A stretch of 9,720 nt of DNA from contig JBBDSH010000026.1 in the NCBI GenBank assembly GCA_040905045.1, positions 1-9,720 of the forward strand, given 5' to 3'. Below the pieces are notes generated by a model that did no database searches, was not told the DNA's origin, and saw only the letters and a program-made list of their open reading frames with translations. Every line of letters starts with the position of its first letter. The stretch's first letter is position 1. The DNA is from JBBDSH01 sp040905045 (GTDB taxonomy: Bacteria > Pseudomonadota > Gammaproteobacteria > Eutrophobiales > Eutrophobiaceae). The translations under genes and the position numbers were made by a program. Of the stretch, positions 1 through 6,038 are shown in pieces.

Positions 1-887
1 TGGTGTACGACATCATGAATGACAAGCAGCGCAAGGACTATGAGGAATTCCTGGAATGCGATTTTTCCTTCGAGGTGCCCGGCCTGGCACGTTTCCGTGT
101 CAATGCCTTTAACCAGAACCGCGGTGCCGGCGCCGTATTCCGTACCATTCCCTCGGAGATCCTGTCGCTTGAGCAGCTTAACGCGCCCAAGATCTTCGAG
201 GAAATATCCGATTTCCCCCGCGGCGTGGTGCTGGTGACCGGGCCTACAGGCTCCGGTAAGTCCACCACCCTGGCGGCCATGGTCAATCACAAGAACGAGA
301 CCGAATACGGGCATATCCTGACGGTGGAGGATCCCATCGAGTTTGTCCACGAAAGCAAGAAATGCCTGATCAACCAGCGTGAGGTGCACCGCGATACCCT
401 CGGTTTTAACGAGGCCCTGCGCTCGGCACTGCGCGAGGATCCGGACGTAATCCTGGTCGGCGAAATGCGTGACCTTGAGACAATACGCCTGGCCCTGTCC
501 GCGGCCGAGACCGGTCACCTGGTGTTCGGTACCCTGCATACCAGTTCCGCCGCCAAGACCATCGATCGTATCGTCGACGTGTTCCCGGCGGATGAAAAGG
601 ACATGGTGCGCGCCATGTTGTCGGAATCCCTGCGTGCGGTCATTTCCCAGACCCTGCTGAAGAAAAAGGGCGGCGGCCGCGTCGCCGCCCACGAGATCAT
701 GCTCGGCACCCCGGCCATCCGCAATCTGATCCGCGAGAACAAGATCGCCCAGATGTATTCCGCCATCCAGACCGGCCATCAGTTCGGCATGAAGACCCTG
801 GATCAGGATCTGCAGGAACTGGTTTCCAAGGGCGTGGTGGACCGGGACCAGGCCCGATCCAAGGCGGTAAACAAAGATGCATTCTGA
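1..887 (+). CDS. pilT: PilT, type IV pilus retraction ATPase (5' end missing)
   Basis: This is the hexameric ATPase that powers pilus retraction (twitching motility) from the cytoplasmic face of the inner-membrane pilus base. The first whole codon in the window is GTG at 3-5, which is internal coding, not a start. Compared from memory with Pseudomonas PilT (about 344 aa), roughly the first 50 residues, covering most of the N-terminal PAS-like domain, lie upstream. Counting from that codon, visible motifs are Walker A GPTGSGKST (80-88), Asp box VEDPIEFVHE (108-117), Walker B DVILVGEMRD (148-157) and His box GHLVFGTLHT (171-180). The PilT signature AIRNLIRE (238-245), needed for retraction in characterised PilT, is intact and separates it from the two PilU-like genes downstream. 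The near-identity of long stretches such as RFRVNAFNQNRGAGAVFRTI to known PilT makes the call very secure. pilU follows after 84 bp, in the usual pilT-pilU order. Confidence 0.97.
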   Translation, partial: VYDIMNDKQRKDYEEFLECDFSFEVPGLARFRVNAFNQNRGAGAVFRTIPSEILSLEQLNAPKIFEEISDFPRGVVLVTGPTGSGKSTTLAAMVNHKNETEYGHILTVEDPIEFVHESKKCLINQREVHRDTLGFNEALRSALREDPDVILVGEMRDLETIRLALSAAETGHLVFGTLHTSSAAKTIDRIVDVFPADEKDMVRAMLSESLRAVISQTLLKKKGGGRVAAHEIMLGTPAIRNLIRENKIAQMYSAIQTGHQFGMKTLDQDLQELVSKGVVDRDQARSKAVNKDAF

Positions 888-971
888 ATAATTAGGCCGC
901 ATGAAAACGTTGTGGGTACAACAGAAGCTGACACAGAGTCCATGATGCAGGTCTAAAACCGGAGAAGAGGT

Positions 972-2144
972 ATGGAGAGAGAACAGGCAATCAAATTCAT
1001 GCGCGACCTTCTCAAGCTTATGGTGGAGAAGCGGGGCTCGGATCTGTTCATCACCGTTGACTTCCCTCCCGCCATCAAGATCGACGGCAAGGTCACTCCC
1101 GTATCGAAAACCAAACTGACCTCGGAAAATACCAAGGCCATGGTCTACGCGATCATGAATGACAAGCAGCTGAAGGAATACGAGGCCACCAAGGAGTGCA
1201 ACTTTGCCGTGGCGCCGACGGGCATCGGCCGTTTTCGCGCCAATGCCTTCGTGCAGCAGGGCCATTGCGGCCTGGTCATGCGCACCATTGAGACGGACGT
1301 GCCCAATCTTGACAAGCTGGGGCTGCCGGAGGTGCTCAAGGACGTGGTCATGACCAAGAACGGACTGGTCATCATGGTGGGCGGTACCGGCTCTGGTAAA
1401 TCCACCTCGCTGGCGGCCATGATCGATTACCGTAACGAAAACAGTTACGGCCATATCATTACCATCGAGGATCCCATCGAGTACGTGCATCCGCACAAGA
1501 ACTGCATCATCATGCAGCGCGAGGTGGGCGTGGATACCGACGACTGGGACATTGCCCTGAAGAACACCCTGCGCCAGGCGCCGGACGTGATCCTGCTGGG
1601 CGAGATCCGCGATAGGGAAACCATGGAATTCGGCATTGCCTTCGCCGAAACCGGCCATCTGGCCATGGCGACACTGCACGCCAACAGCGCCAACCAGGCC
1701 CTGGATCGCATCATCAACTTCTTCCCGGAAGAGCGTCGCCAGCAGCTGCTGATGGATCTGTCGCTGAACCTGAAGGCGGTGATCTCCCAGCGCCTCCTGA
1801 AGACCCGTGACGGTGAAGGCCGCTGCGCCGCCATCGAGATCATGCTCAACTCGCCGTTGATGGCGGATCTGATCCTCAAGGGCGAAGTCCACGAGGTCAA
1901 GGCGCTGATGGCCAAATCCAATGAACTGGGCATGAAGACCTTTGACCAGGCGCTGTTCGATCTGTACGAAGCGGACAAGATTACCTACGAAGACGCATTG
2001 CGTAACGCCGATTCCATGAACGAACTGCGCCTGAGGATCAAACTGGAAGGCAAGGCGGCGAAAGACGGGGACAAGACCGACGGCCTGGATCATCTCAGTA
2101 TTGCCGAGGATGACAAGGACGAGAAATCCGGCATGATGCGTTAA
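972..2144 (+). CDS. pilU: PilU, PilT-dependent pilus retraction ATPase
   Basis: PilU is a PilT paralog. In characterised species it assists PilT in retraction under load but usually cannot retract pili alone. The 390-aa product is close to the roughly 382 aa of Pseudomonas PilU. Motifs are the N-terminal LMVEKRGSDLFIT (16-28), typical of PilU, Walker A GGTGSGKST (137-145), Asp box TIEDPIEYVH (164-173), Walker B with DVILLGEIRDRET (205-217) and His box GHLAMATLHANSA (228-240). In place of the PilT AIRNLIRE it has LMADLILKGEVHE, as PilU does. The C-terminal tail (about 355-390) is charged, ends DEKSGMMR and is probably flexible. The ATG is supported by GGAG at 961-964, 7 nt upstream. It lies 84 bp after pilT without an obvious terminator, so co-transcription is plausible. 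A palindromic repeat begins 6 nt after its stop. Confidence 0.96.
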   Translation: MEREQAIKFMRDLLKLMVEKRGSDLFITVDFPPAIKIDGKVTPVSKTKLTSENTKAMVYAIMNDKQLKEYEATKECNFAVAPTGIGRFRANAFVQQGHCGLVMRTIETDVPNLDKLGLPEVLKDVVMTKNGLVIMVGGTGSGKSTSLAAMIDYRNENSYGHIITIEDPIEYVHPHKNCIIMQREVGVDTDDWDIALKNTLRQAPDVILLGEIRDRETMEFGIAFAETGHLAMATLHANSANQALDRIINFFPEERRQQLLMDLSLNLKAVISQRLLKTRDGEGRCAAIEIMLNSPLMADLILKGEVHEVKALMAKSNELGMKTFDQALFDLYEADKITYEDALRNADSMNELRLRIKLEGKAAKDGDKTDGLDHLSIAEDDKDEKSGMMR

Positions 2145-2150
2145 ATGTGT

Positions 2151-2304
2151 GTTCCGAGTCCTTGTGCAATCCGGAAACATAACGCAGACACGCGGTAAAT
2201 ACGTCCCCCGGATCAAGTCCGGGGCAGGCTATGTAGCTCGAATGCGGCATCCCTGCCGCATACGGTCTGCTTATATGCTTCCGGATTGCACAAGGATTCG
2301 GAAC
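2151..2304 (+). repeat. Palindromic MITE/REP-like element, copy 1
   Basis: A 154-bp element bounded by 26-bp inverted arms (2151-2176 and 2279-2304) with a single mismatch. Inside are GCAGAC/GTCTGC (2184-2189/2265-2270), which extends the pairing, and a hairpin ATGCGGCA-TCCC-TGCCGCAT (2242-2261). Its core is the reverse complement of the core of copy 2 at 3442-3571. By hand count about 115 of 130 aligned bases match once a 24-nt segment (2208-2231) is set aside. It starts 6 nt after the pilU stop, exactly as copy 2 does after the next gene. No transposase is present, so it would be non-autonomous if mobile. It could also act as a transcript 3'-end hairpin for pilU. No convincing direct target-site duplication is visible. 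Confidence 0.85.
2208..2231 (+). repeat. 24-nt palindrome-bearing segment present only in copy 1
   Basis: Relative to copy 2, copy 1 has exactly 24 extra bases here, and removing them makes both elements the same length between matched arm ends (128 bp). The segment sits on a perfect hairpin, CCCCGGA-TCAAG-TCCGGGG (2206-2224). A similar core, CCGGATCAAGTCCGG, resembles short dispersed palindromes common in proteobacterial intergenic DNA (from memory). It may be an insertion in copy 1 or a deletion in copy 2; the window cannot tell which. Confidence 0.7.
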
Positions 2305-2313
2305 GGCTATCTA
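2286..2313 (+). promoter_or_regulatory. Possible promoter in the right arm of copy 1, facing the third ATPase gene
   Basis: TTGCAC (2286-2291), a 16-bp spacer and TATCTA (2308-2313) form a weak sigma70-like pair overlapping the right arm and its conserved flank. The equivalent position in copy 2 reads TTGAAC-16-TATATA (3553-3580), so the arrangement is shared. It would place a transcription start near 2320, about 55 nt before the TTG start at 2377. Matches to consensus are modest and the call is tentative. Confidence 0.25.
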
Positions 2314-2362
2314 TTTACGACGTTGCAGTAATACACGGAAAACAACAAGCAATAACAAATTC

Positions 2363-2367
2363 GGGGG
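2363..2367 (+). promoter_or_regulatory. G-rich ribosome binding site that supports a TTG start
   Basis: GGGGG at 2363-2367 lies 9 nt before TTG 2377. An in-frame stop (TAA 2353-2355) limits the start to this short stretch. The next in-frame ATG, at 2404, would remove the first nine residues, whose pattern (MDIQPYLKLMVEK) matches the N-terminal helix of PilT/PilU proteins. TTG 2377 is therefore the best start. Confidence 0.6.
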
Positions 2368-2376
2368 TCTAGCGTT

Positions 2377-3435
2377 TTGGATATTCAGCCGTACCTGAAA
2401 CTGATGGTCGAGAAAAATGCCTCGGACCTGTATTTCACCGTGGGCGCGCCGGTCAAGATCAAGCTGGAAGGCAAGGTCAGTTCCGTCGGCAAGACCGTAC
2501 TGGACAGCGGACTGAGCAAGGCTGCTGCGTACGGCATCATGACTGATCATCAGATCGAATACTTCGAAGAGAACCTCGAATGCGATTTTGCCATCGCCAT
2601 GCCGGACGGCTCGGCCCGTTTCCGTGTCAATGTCTTCCGGCAGCGCGGCGAGGTGGGCATGGTTTTGCGTTTGATTCCCAGCACCATCCCGACTATCGAC
2701 GAACTGGGTCTGCCCGAGATACTGAAGGAGTTGATCAATCACCGCCGCGGCCTGATCCTCATGGTCGGCGCCACCGGCTCCGGCAAGTCCACCACCCTGG
2801 CATCGATGATCGACCACCGCAATGAAAGTACGCCCGGGCATATCCTGACTATTGAGGATCCGGTGGAATTCAGTCACCCCAACAAGAAAGCCATCATCAA
2901 CCAGCGCGAGGTGGGCGTGGATACCTGGTCCTATCCCAATGCCCTGAAGGCGTCGCTGCGCGAGGCACCGGATGTCATCCTTATCGGCGAGATCCGTGAT
3001 CGCGAGACCATGGAGGCGGCGCTGGAGCTGTCCAACACCGGTCATCTGGCCATCTCCACCCTGCACGCCAACAACGCCCACCAGGCCATGGAGCGCGTCA
3101 TCAACATGTTCCCGCAGGAGATGCACAAGCAGTTGTTCATGGATTTGTCCCTGAACCTGCGCGCGGTTATTTCCCAGCGTCTGGTGCGCGGCATTGATGC
3201 CAGGCGTTGCGCCGCCATTGAGATCCTGATTAATACGCCGCACATCGCCGAACTCATTCTTAAAGGCGAAATCGATGAAATCAAGGAAGCCATGGAAGGG
3301 AGCGGCCAGCGGGGCATGCAGTCCTTCGACGAGGCCCTGCACGATCTGTTCAAGGAAGGGCGTATCGAACTGGAGGAAGCCCTCAACAACGCCGATTCGC
3401 GCACCAATCTCGAGGCCAAGATCAATTTCGGCTAA
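2377..3435 (+). CDS. Third PilT/PilU-family retraction ATPase (PilU-like paralog)
   Basis: A 352-aa secretion-type AAA+ ATPase of the PilT/PilU family, closer to PilU. N-terminal LKLMVEKNASDLYFTVG (7-23) heads a PAS-like domain. Then come Walker A GATGSGKST (131-139), Asp box TIEDPVEFSH (158-167), Walker B DVILIGEIRDRET (199-211) and His box TGHLAISTLHANN (221-233). The PilU-type HIAELILKGEIDE (289-301) replaces the PilT AIRNLIRE. It lacks the charged C-terminal tail of the pilU product upstream and ends at KINFG. All catalytic motifs are intact, so it is not an obvious pseudogene. Translation starts at TTG. The gene is separated from pilU by 232 bp that hold palindromic element copy 1 and is followed 6 nt after its stop by copy 2. 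It may have its own transcription and a specialised role (load, surface sensing, or PilT partnering). That role is inference; the family assignment is firm. Confidence 0.93.
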   Translation: MDIQPYLKLMVEKNASDLYFTVGAPVKIKLEGKVSSVGKTVLDSGLSKAAAYGIMTDHQIEYFEENLECDFAIAMPDGSARFRVNVFRQRGEVGMVLRLIPSTIPTIDELGLPEILKELINHRRGLILMVGATGSGKSTTLASMIDHRNESTPGHILTIEDPVEFSHPNKKAIINQREVGVDTWSYPNALKASLREAPDVILIGEIRDRETMEAALELSNTGHLAISTLHANNAHQAMERVINMFPQEMHKQLFMDLSLNLRAVISQRLVRGIDARRCAAIEILINTPHIAELILKGEIDEIKEAMEGSGQRGMQSFDEALHDLFKEGRIELEEALNNADSRTNLEAKINFG

Positions 3436-3441
3436 ATAAGT

Positions 3442-3571
3442 GTTCCGAATCCGTGTTCAATCCGGGAATATATAAGCGGACCGTATGCGGCAGGGAGGTC
3501 GCATTCGAGCTACAGGGATGTATTTACCGCGTGTCCGCGTTATGTTCCCGGATTGAACACGGATTCGGAAT
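3442..3571 (-). repeat. Palindromic MITE/REP-like element, copy 2 (core inverted relative to copy 1)
   Basis: A 130-bp element with perfect 25-bp inverted arms (3443-3467 and 3546-3570). An inner GCGGAC/GTCCGC pair (3476-3481/3533-3538) extends the palindrome. Its core matches the reverse complement of copy 1. It begins 6 nt after the stop of the third ATPase gene, within the same TAAAT..GTGTTCCGA context as copy 1. The small internal hairpin that is perfect in copy 1 is partly decayed here (ATGCGACC opposite TGCCGCAT, read on the minus strand). It may terminate or stabilise the upstream transcript. There is no transposase and no clear target duplication. Confidence 0.85.
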
Positions 3572-3580
3572 AGCTATATA
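3553..3580 (+). promoter_or_regulatory. Possible promoter in the right arm of copy 2
   Basis: TTGAAC (3553-3558), 16 bp, TATATA (3575-3580) is the counterpart of the pair in copy 1 and points towards the TonB-dependent receptor. It lies far upstream of that gene (start 3798), which would give a leader of about 210 nt. The rest of the 362-bp gene-free stretch 3436-3797 holds copy 2, a near-palindromic GGTCTATATAAACC (3605-3618), the stronger promoter candidate at 3672-3700 and a small inverted repeat. No RNA gene was recognised. Confidence 0.22.
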
Positions 3581-3671
3581 GCCGTCGGCCAGCAACCACC
3601 TTCTGGTCTATATAAACCGTTTTTCATCTCTTCCCGGGCCGCGGGATTCTCGCCTGTTGTATTCATACACT

Positions 3672-3700
3672 TTGCAAATCAAGCAGATATCCTGTATTTT
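3672..3700 (+). promoter_or_regulatory. Candidate sigma70 promoter for the TonB-dependent receptor
   Basis: TTGCAA (3672-3677), a 17-bp spacer and TATTTT (3695-3700) give four of six consensus matches in each box with ideal spacing. Transcription would start near 3707, leaving a leader of about 90 nt that contains the inverted repeat at 3714-3734 and the AAAGAGG ribosome binding site. No Fur-box-like 19-bp palindrome was recognised here. Confidence 0.4.
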
Positions 3701-3713
3701 GCAGCGCCGGTAC

Positions 3714-3734
3714 GATTGTTGCATAAAAACAATC
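3714..3734 (+). promoter_or_regulatory. Inverted repeat in the receptor leader (possible operator)
   Basis: GATTGTT-GCATAAA-AACAATC is a perfect 7+7 bp inverted repeat with a 7-nt spacer. It lies just downstream of the candidate promoter and 63 nt before the receptor start. It is AT-rich and would make a weak RNA hairpin, so a dimeric regulator binding site is as likely as an RNA structure. No regulator family is implied by the sequence. Confidence 0.35.
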
Positions 3735-3797
3735 CTGGCCCGGCCATATCAGCCGTTACACGAAACCGTTTATTGAATTCAAAGAGGTAGACAAAGC

Positions 3798-5870
3798 ATG
3801 TATGTATCAAGGACAAGGGCAGTGACGCTGCTCACCGTGCTGGGCGTGGTTACTGCCATGCCGGCCGCCGCCCAGGACATCCTGGAAGAGATCATCGTCA
3901 CCGCCACCCGCGTGGAACGCCCCCTGGGCCAGGTGCCCCTGGCCGTGAGCTCCATCGGCAAGGAGGAGATCCAGCTCGGCCGGCAGGAACTGGGTCTGGA
4001 CGAGTCGCTGGCGCGGGTGCCGGGGGTGTTCATGCAGAACCGTTATAACTTCACACAGGATCTGCGGATATCCATCCGCGGCTTTGGTTCCAGGGCGAGC
4101 TTCGGTATCCGCGGCATCAAGGTCTTCGCCGACGGCATCCCGGTGACCCTGGCCGACGGCCAGAGCGGCACCGACGACCTGGATATCGGCTCGGCGGAGC
4201 GCATCGAGGTGGTACGCGGACCGACGGCCTCCCTCTACGGTACCGCCTCCGGCGGTGTCATCAACGTCATCACCGAAGACGGTCCGGCGGATCCCTTTCT
4301 CGAAACCAAGATTATTGCCGGTGCCTATGATCATCAGAAGTATCAGTTCAAGACCGGCGGTCAGTTCGGCAAGCTGAATTACCTGGTCAATGCCTCGCAT
4401 CTGACCATGGACGGTTACCGGGATGATTCCGGCGTCCAGCACAGCCTGGTCAATTCCAAGTTCCGTTACGATATTGACGATACTTCCGACGTTACCCTGG
4501 TCGCCAATGCCGTCAATTCCCCCTGGGCGGACGATGCCGGCGGTATCACACTCGCCGATGTGGCCGTGGACCGGCGCCAGGCACAACCCCGCAATGTCAG
4601 TTCCAATTCCGGTGAAAAATTCAACCAGCAGCGTGTGGGCGTGATCTACGACAAGAGTTTCAATGAGAATCACGAAATCTCGCTGCGCGGTTATCATTTG
4701 TGGAAGGATTTCCTGACATTTATCCCTATCGGTTCCCACATTCCTTTCGTTGCTGATGACGGTGTGGTGCAGTTCGACCGCAAGTTCTACGGCGGCGGCG
4801 GCAAGTACACCTGGACCGGAGAAGTCATGGGCCGGCCCAACCGCCTGACCGTGGGGTTCGATATCGATATCCAGCGGGACGATCGCCAGCGCTTCATTAA
4901 CAACGCCGGCGTCCAGGGCGCCCTGGTTTTCGATCAACTGGAGAAGGCCGATTCCTACGGCTTCTATTTCCGCAATGAGTTCGATGTCACCGATACGGTG
5001 GAGCTGAGCTTCGGCGGCCGTTATGACGATATCGATCTGAGCGTGGATGATCGTTATCTGGCCAACGAGGATCAGTCCGGTGCATTGAACTTCAGTGAAT
5101 TCAGCCCGGCCGTCGGCCTGGTATGGTCGTTTACCCCGACTATGAACGTTTACGCCAACTACGCCTCGTCCTTCGAGACGCCCACGTTCACGGAGTTGGG
5201 TACCCCCGCGCAGGAATTCAACGTCAACCTGGGCGGGTTCAACAACGTCAATCCGCAGCAGGCGCGCAGTTTTGAGATCGGCATAAAAGGTACGGCCCTG
5301 GACCGGGTTCGTTACGAAGTGGCGGCGTTCACCATGGACGTGGACGATGAGATTGCTAATTTTGAGCAAATAGGAAATCGAGCCTTTTTCAGAAATGCCG
5401 ATTCCGACCGCCGGGGCATTGAGGCGGGTCTGCAGGCCCGGCTCATGGAGGGCCTGGATCTGACCGCGTCCTATACGCTGTCCGATTTTACCTTCAGCCG
5501 GTTCCCGGGCAGTCCGGGGGCTGTAGGGAAGTGGATCCCGGGTATTCCCAAGCATCAATTCTACACCGAACTGGCCTATCGGCATGAAAGCGGCGCGTAC
5601 TTCATCTGGGACGCGCTTTATGTTGGCAAGTTCTACGCCGACAACACCAATACGGAAAAGGTCGATTCCTACTGGGTGTCGAATATTCGTATCGGCAGCG
5701 ACTTTCGCTTCAGCGACGTCACGGTGTCGCCGTTTGTGGGCGTCAACAACGTCTTTGACGAAAAATACTTCTCCAACGTGCGCATCAATGCCTTCGGCGG
5801 CCGAGCCTATGAACCGGCGCCGGAACGCCATGTCTATGGCGGGGTAAGCATCCGCTACAATTTCCTATAA
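3798..5870 (+). CDS. TonB-dependent outer-membrane receptor, YncD/PqqU-like
   Basis: A 690-aa receptor that would import a scarce ligand across the outer membrane using TonB-ExbBD energy. It has a Sec signal peptide (1-25, cleavage about AAA|QD), a TonB box in EEIIVTATR (30-38), a plug of roughly 40-160 with the conserved ISIRGFGSRASFGIRG (91-106) and RIEVVRGPTASLYG (135-148), and then a 22-strand-type barrel ending YNFL. The terminal residue is Leu instead of the usual aromatic Phe/Trp. From memory, the plug (QDL-ISIRGFGSR, YVDGIP-type motif, DGQ) and the C-terminus (N-FD-KY, NGR-YEP-P-R) resemble E. coli YncD/PqqU, a PQQ receptor. Related FecA-annotated receptors share these features, so the ligand is open. 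The start is ATG with AAAGAGG at 3781-3787. The gene is flanked by its own promoter candidate and a terminator, so it is probably monocistronic. Confidence 0.93.
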   Translation: MYVSRTRAVTLLTVLGVVTAMPAAAQDILEEIIVTATRVERPLGQVPLAVSSIGKEEIQLGRQELGLDESLARVPGVFMQNRYNFTQDLRISIRGFGSRASFGIRGIKVFADGIPVTLADGQSGTDDLDIGSAERIEVVRGPTASLYGTASGGVINVITEDGPADPFLETKIIAGAYDHQKYQFKTGGQFGKLNYLVNASHLTMDGYRDDSGVQHSLVNSKFRYDIDDTSDVTLVANAVNSPWADDAGGITLADVAVDRRQAQPRNVSSNSGEKFNQQRVGVIYDKSFNENHEISLRGYHLWKDFLTFIPIGSHIPFVADDGVVQFDRKFYGGGGKYTWTGEVMGRPNRLTVGFDIDIQRDDRQRFINNAGVQGALVFDQLEKADSYGFYFRNEFDVTDTVELSFGGRYDDIDLSVDDRYLANEDQSGALNFSEFSPAVGLVWSFTPTMNVYANYASSFETPTFTELGTPAQEFNVNLGGFNNVNPQQARSFEIGIKGTALDRVRYEVAAFTMDVDDEIANFEQIGNRAFFRNADSDRRGIEAGLQARLMEGLDLTASYTLSDFTFSRFPGSPGAVGKWIPGIPKHQFYTELAYRHESGAYFIWDALYVGKFYADNTNTEKVDSYWVSNIRIGSDFRFSDVTVSPFVGVNNVFDEKYFSNVRINAFGGRAYEPAPERHVYGGVSIRYNFL

Positions 5871-5901
5871 GCAGATCGTCCCTTCTCGCGTGATAGTTCG
5901 T

Positions 5902-5932
5902 GGCCGGGGTATTCAATACTCCGGCCCCTTTG
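5902..5932 (+). terminator. Rho-independent terminator of the receptor gene
   Basis: GGCCGGGGTA-TTCAA-TACTCCGGCC (5902-5926) forms a 10-bp stem with one G-U pair and a 5-nt loop, starting 31 nt after the stop codon. It is followed by CCTTTGT, a short T-rich tail. The stem is strong and the U-tract is modest. The shape supports intrinsic termination on the + strand. Confidence 0.65.
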
Positions 5933-5944
5933 TATCTGTAGAGG

Positions 5945-6019
5945 CGGATTTCTTTGTTCAAATCCGAGAAGACAACCGGAACACTCATTTGTGTGAAGGG
6001 TCGGATACAAGGAATCCGA
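5945..6019 (+). promoter_or_regulatory. Two small hairpins in the leader of the cupredoxin gene
   Basis: CGGATTT-ctttgttc-AAATCCG (5945-5966) and TCGGAT-acaagga-ATCCGA (6001-6019) lie between the receptor terminator and the cupredoxin start. The second ends 9 nt before the GGAG at 6029-6032, so it could influence translation or be a regulator site. Both share an ATCCGA/TCGGAT element, which raises the chance of a common binding motif. No convincing -35/-10 pair was found nearby. Confidence 0.3.
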
Positions 6020-6038
6020 TACAAAAAAGGAGTCATGC

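Noticed and set aside
909..922. A small hairpin GTTGT-GGGT-ACAAC between pilT and pilU
   Set aside because: A 5-bp stem with no T-tract is expected by chance and does not support a terminator.
2080..2141. The acidic pilU C-terminus (DDKDEKSG) resembles the transporter's acidic linker (EDKDEEKSG)
   Set aside because: It is a short low-complexity charged stretch in unrelated proteins; composition is enough to explain it.
2149..2331. A 60-codon + strand frame starting just after pilU
   Set aside because: It lies almost wholly within palindromic element copy 1, so it is explained by the repeat.
2311..3342. A 343-codon minus-strand frame opposite the third ATPase gene
   Set aside because: It is a shadow of a GC-rich coding gene, with no recognisable motifs and no ribosome binding site evidence.
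3807..5831. A 674-codon open frame on the minus strand opposite the receptor gene
   Set aside because: It mirrors the codon pattern of the receptor gene, its product has no recognisable domain or signal, and the sense-strand gene has full family motifs.
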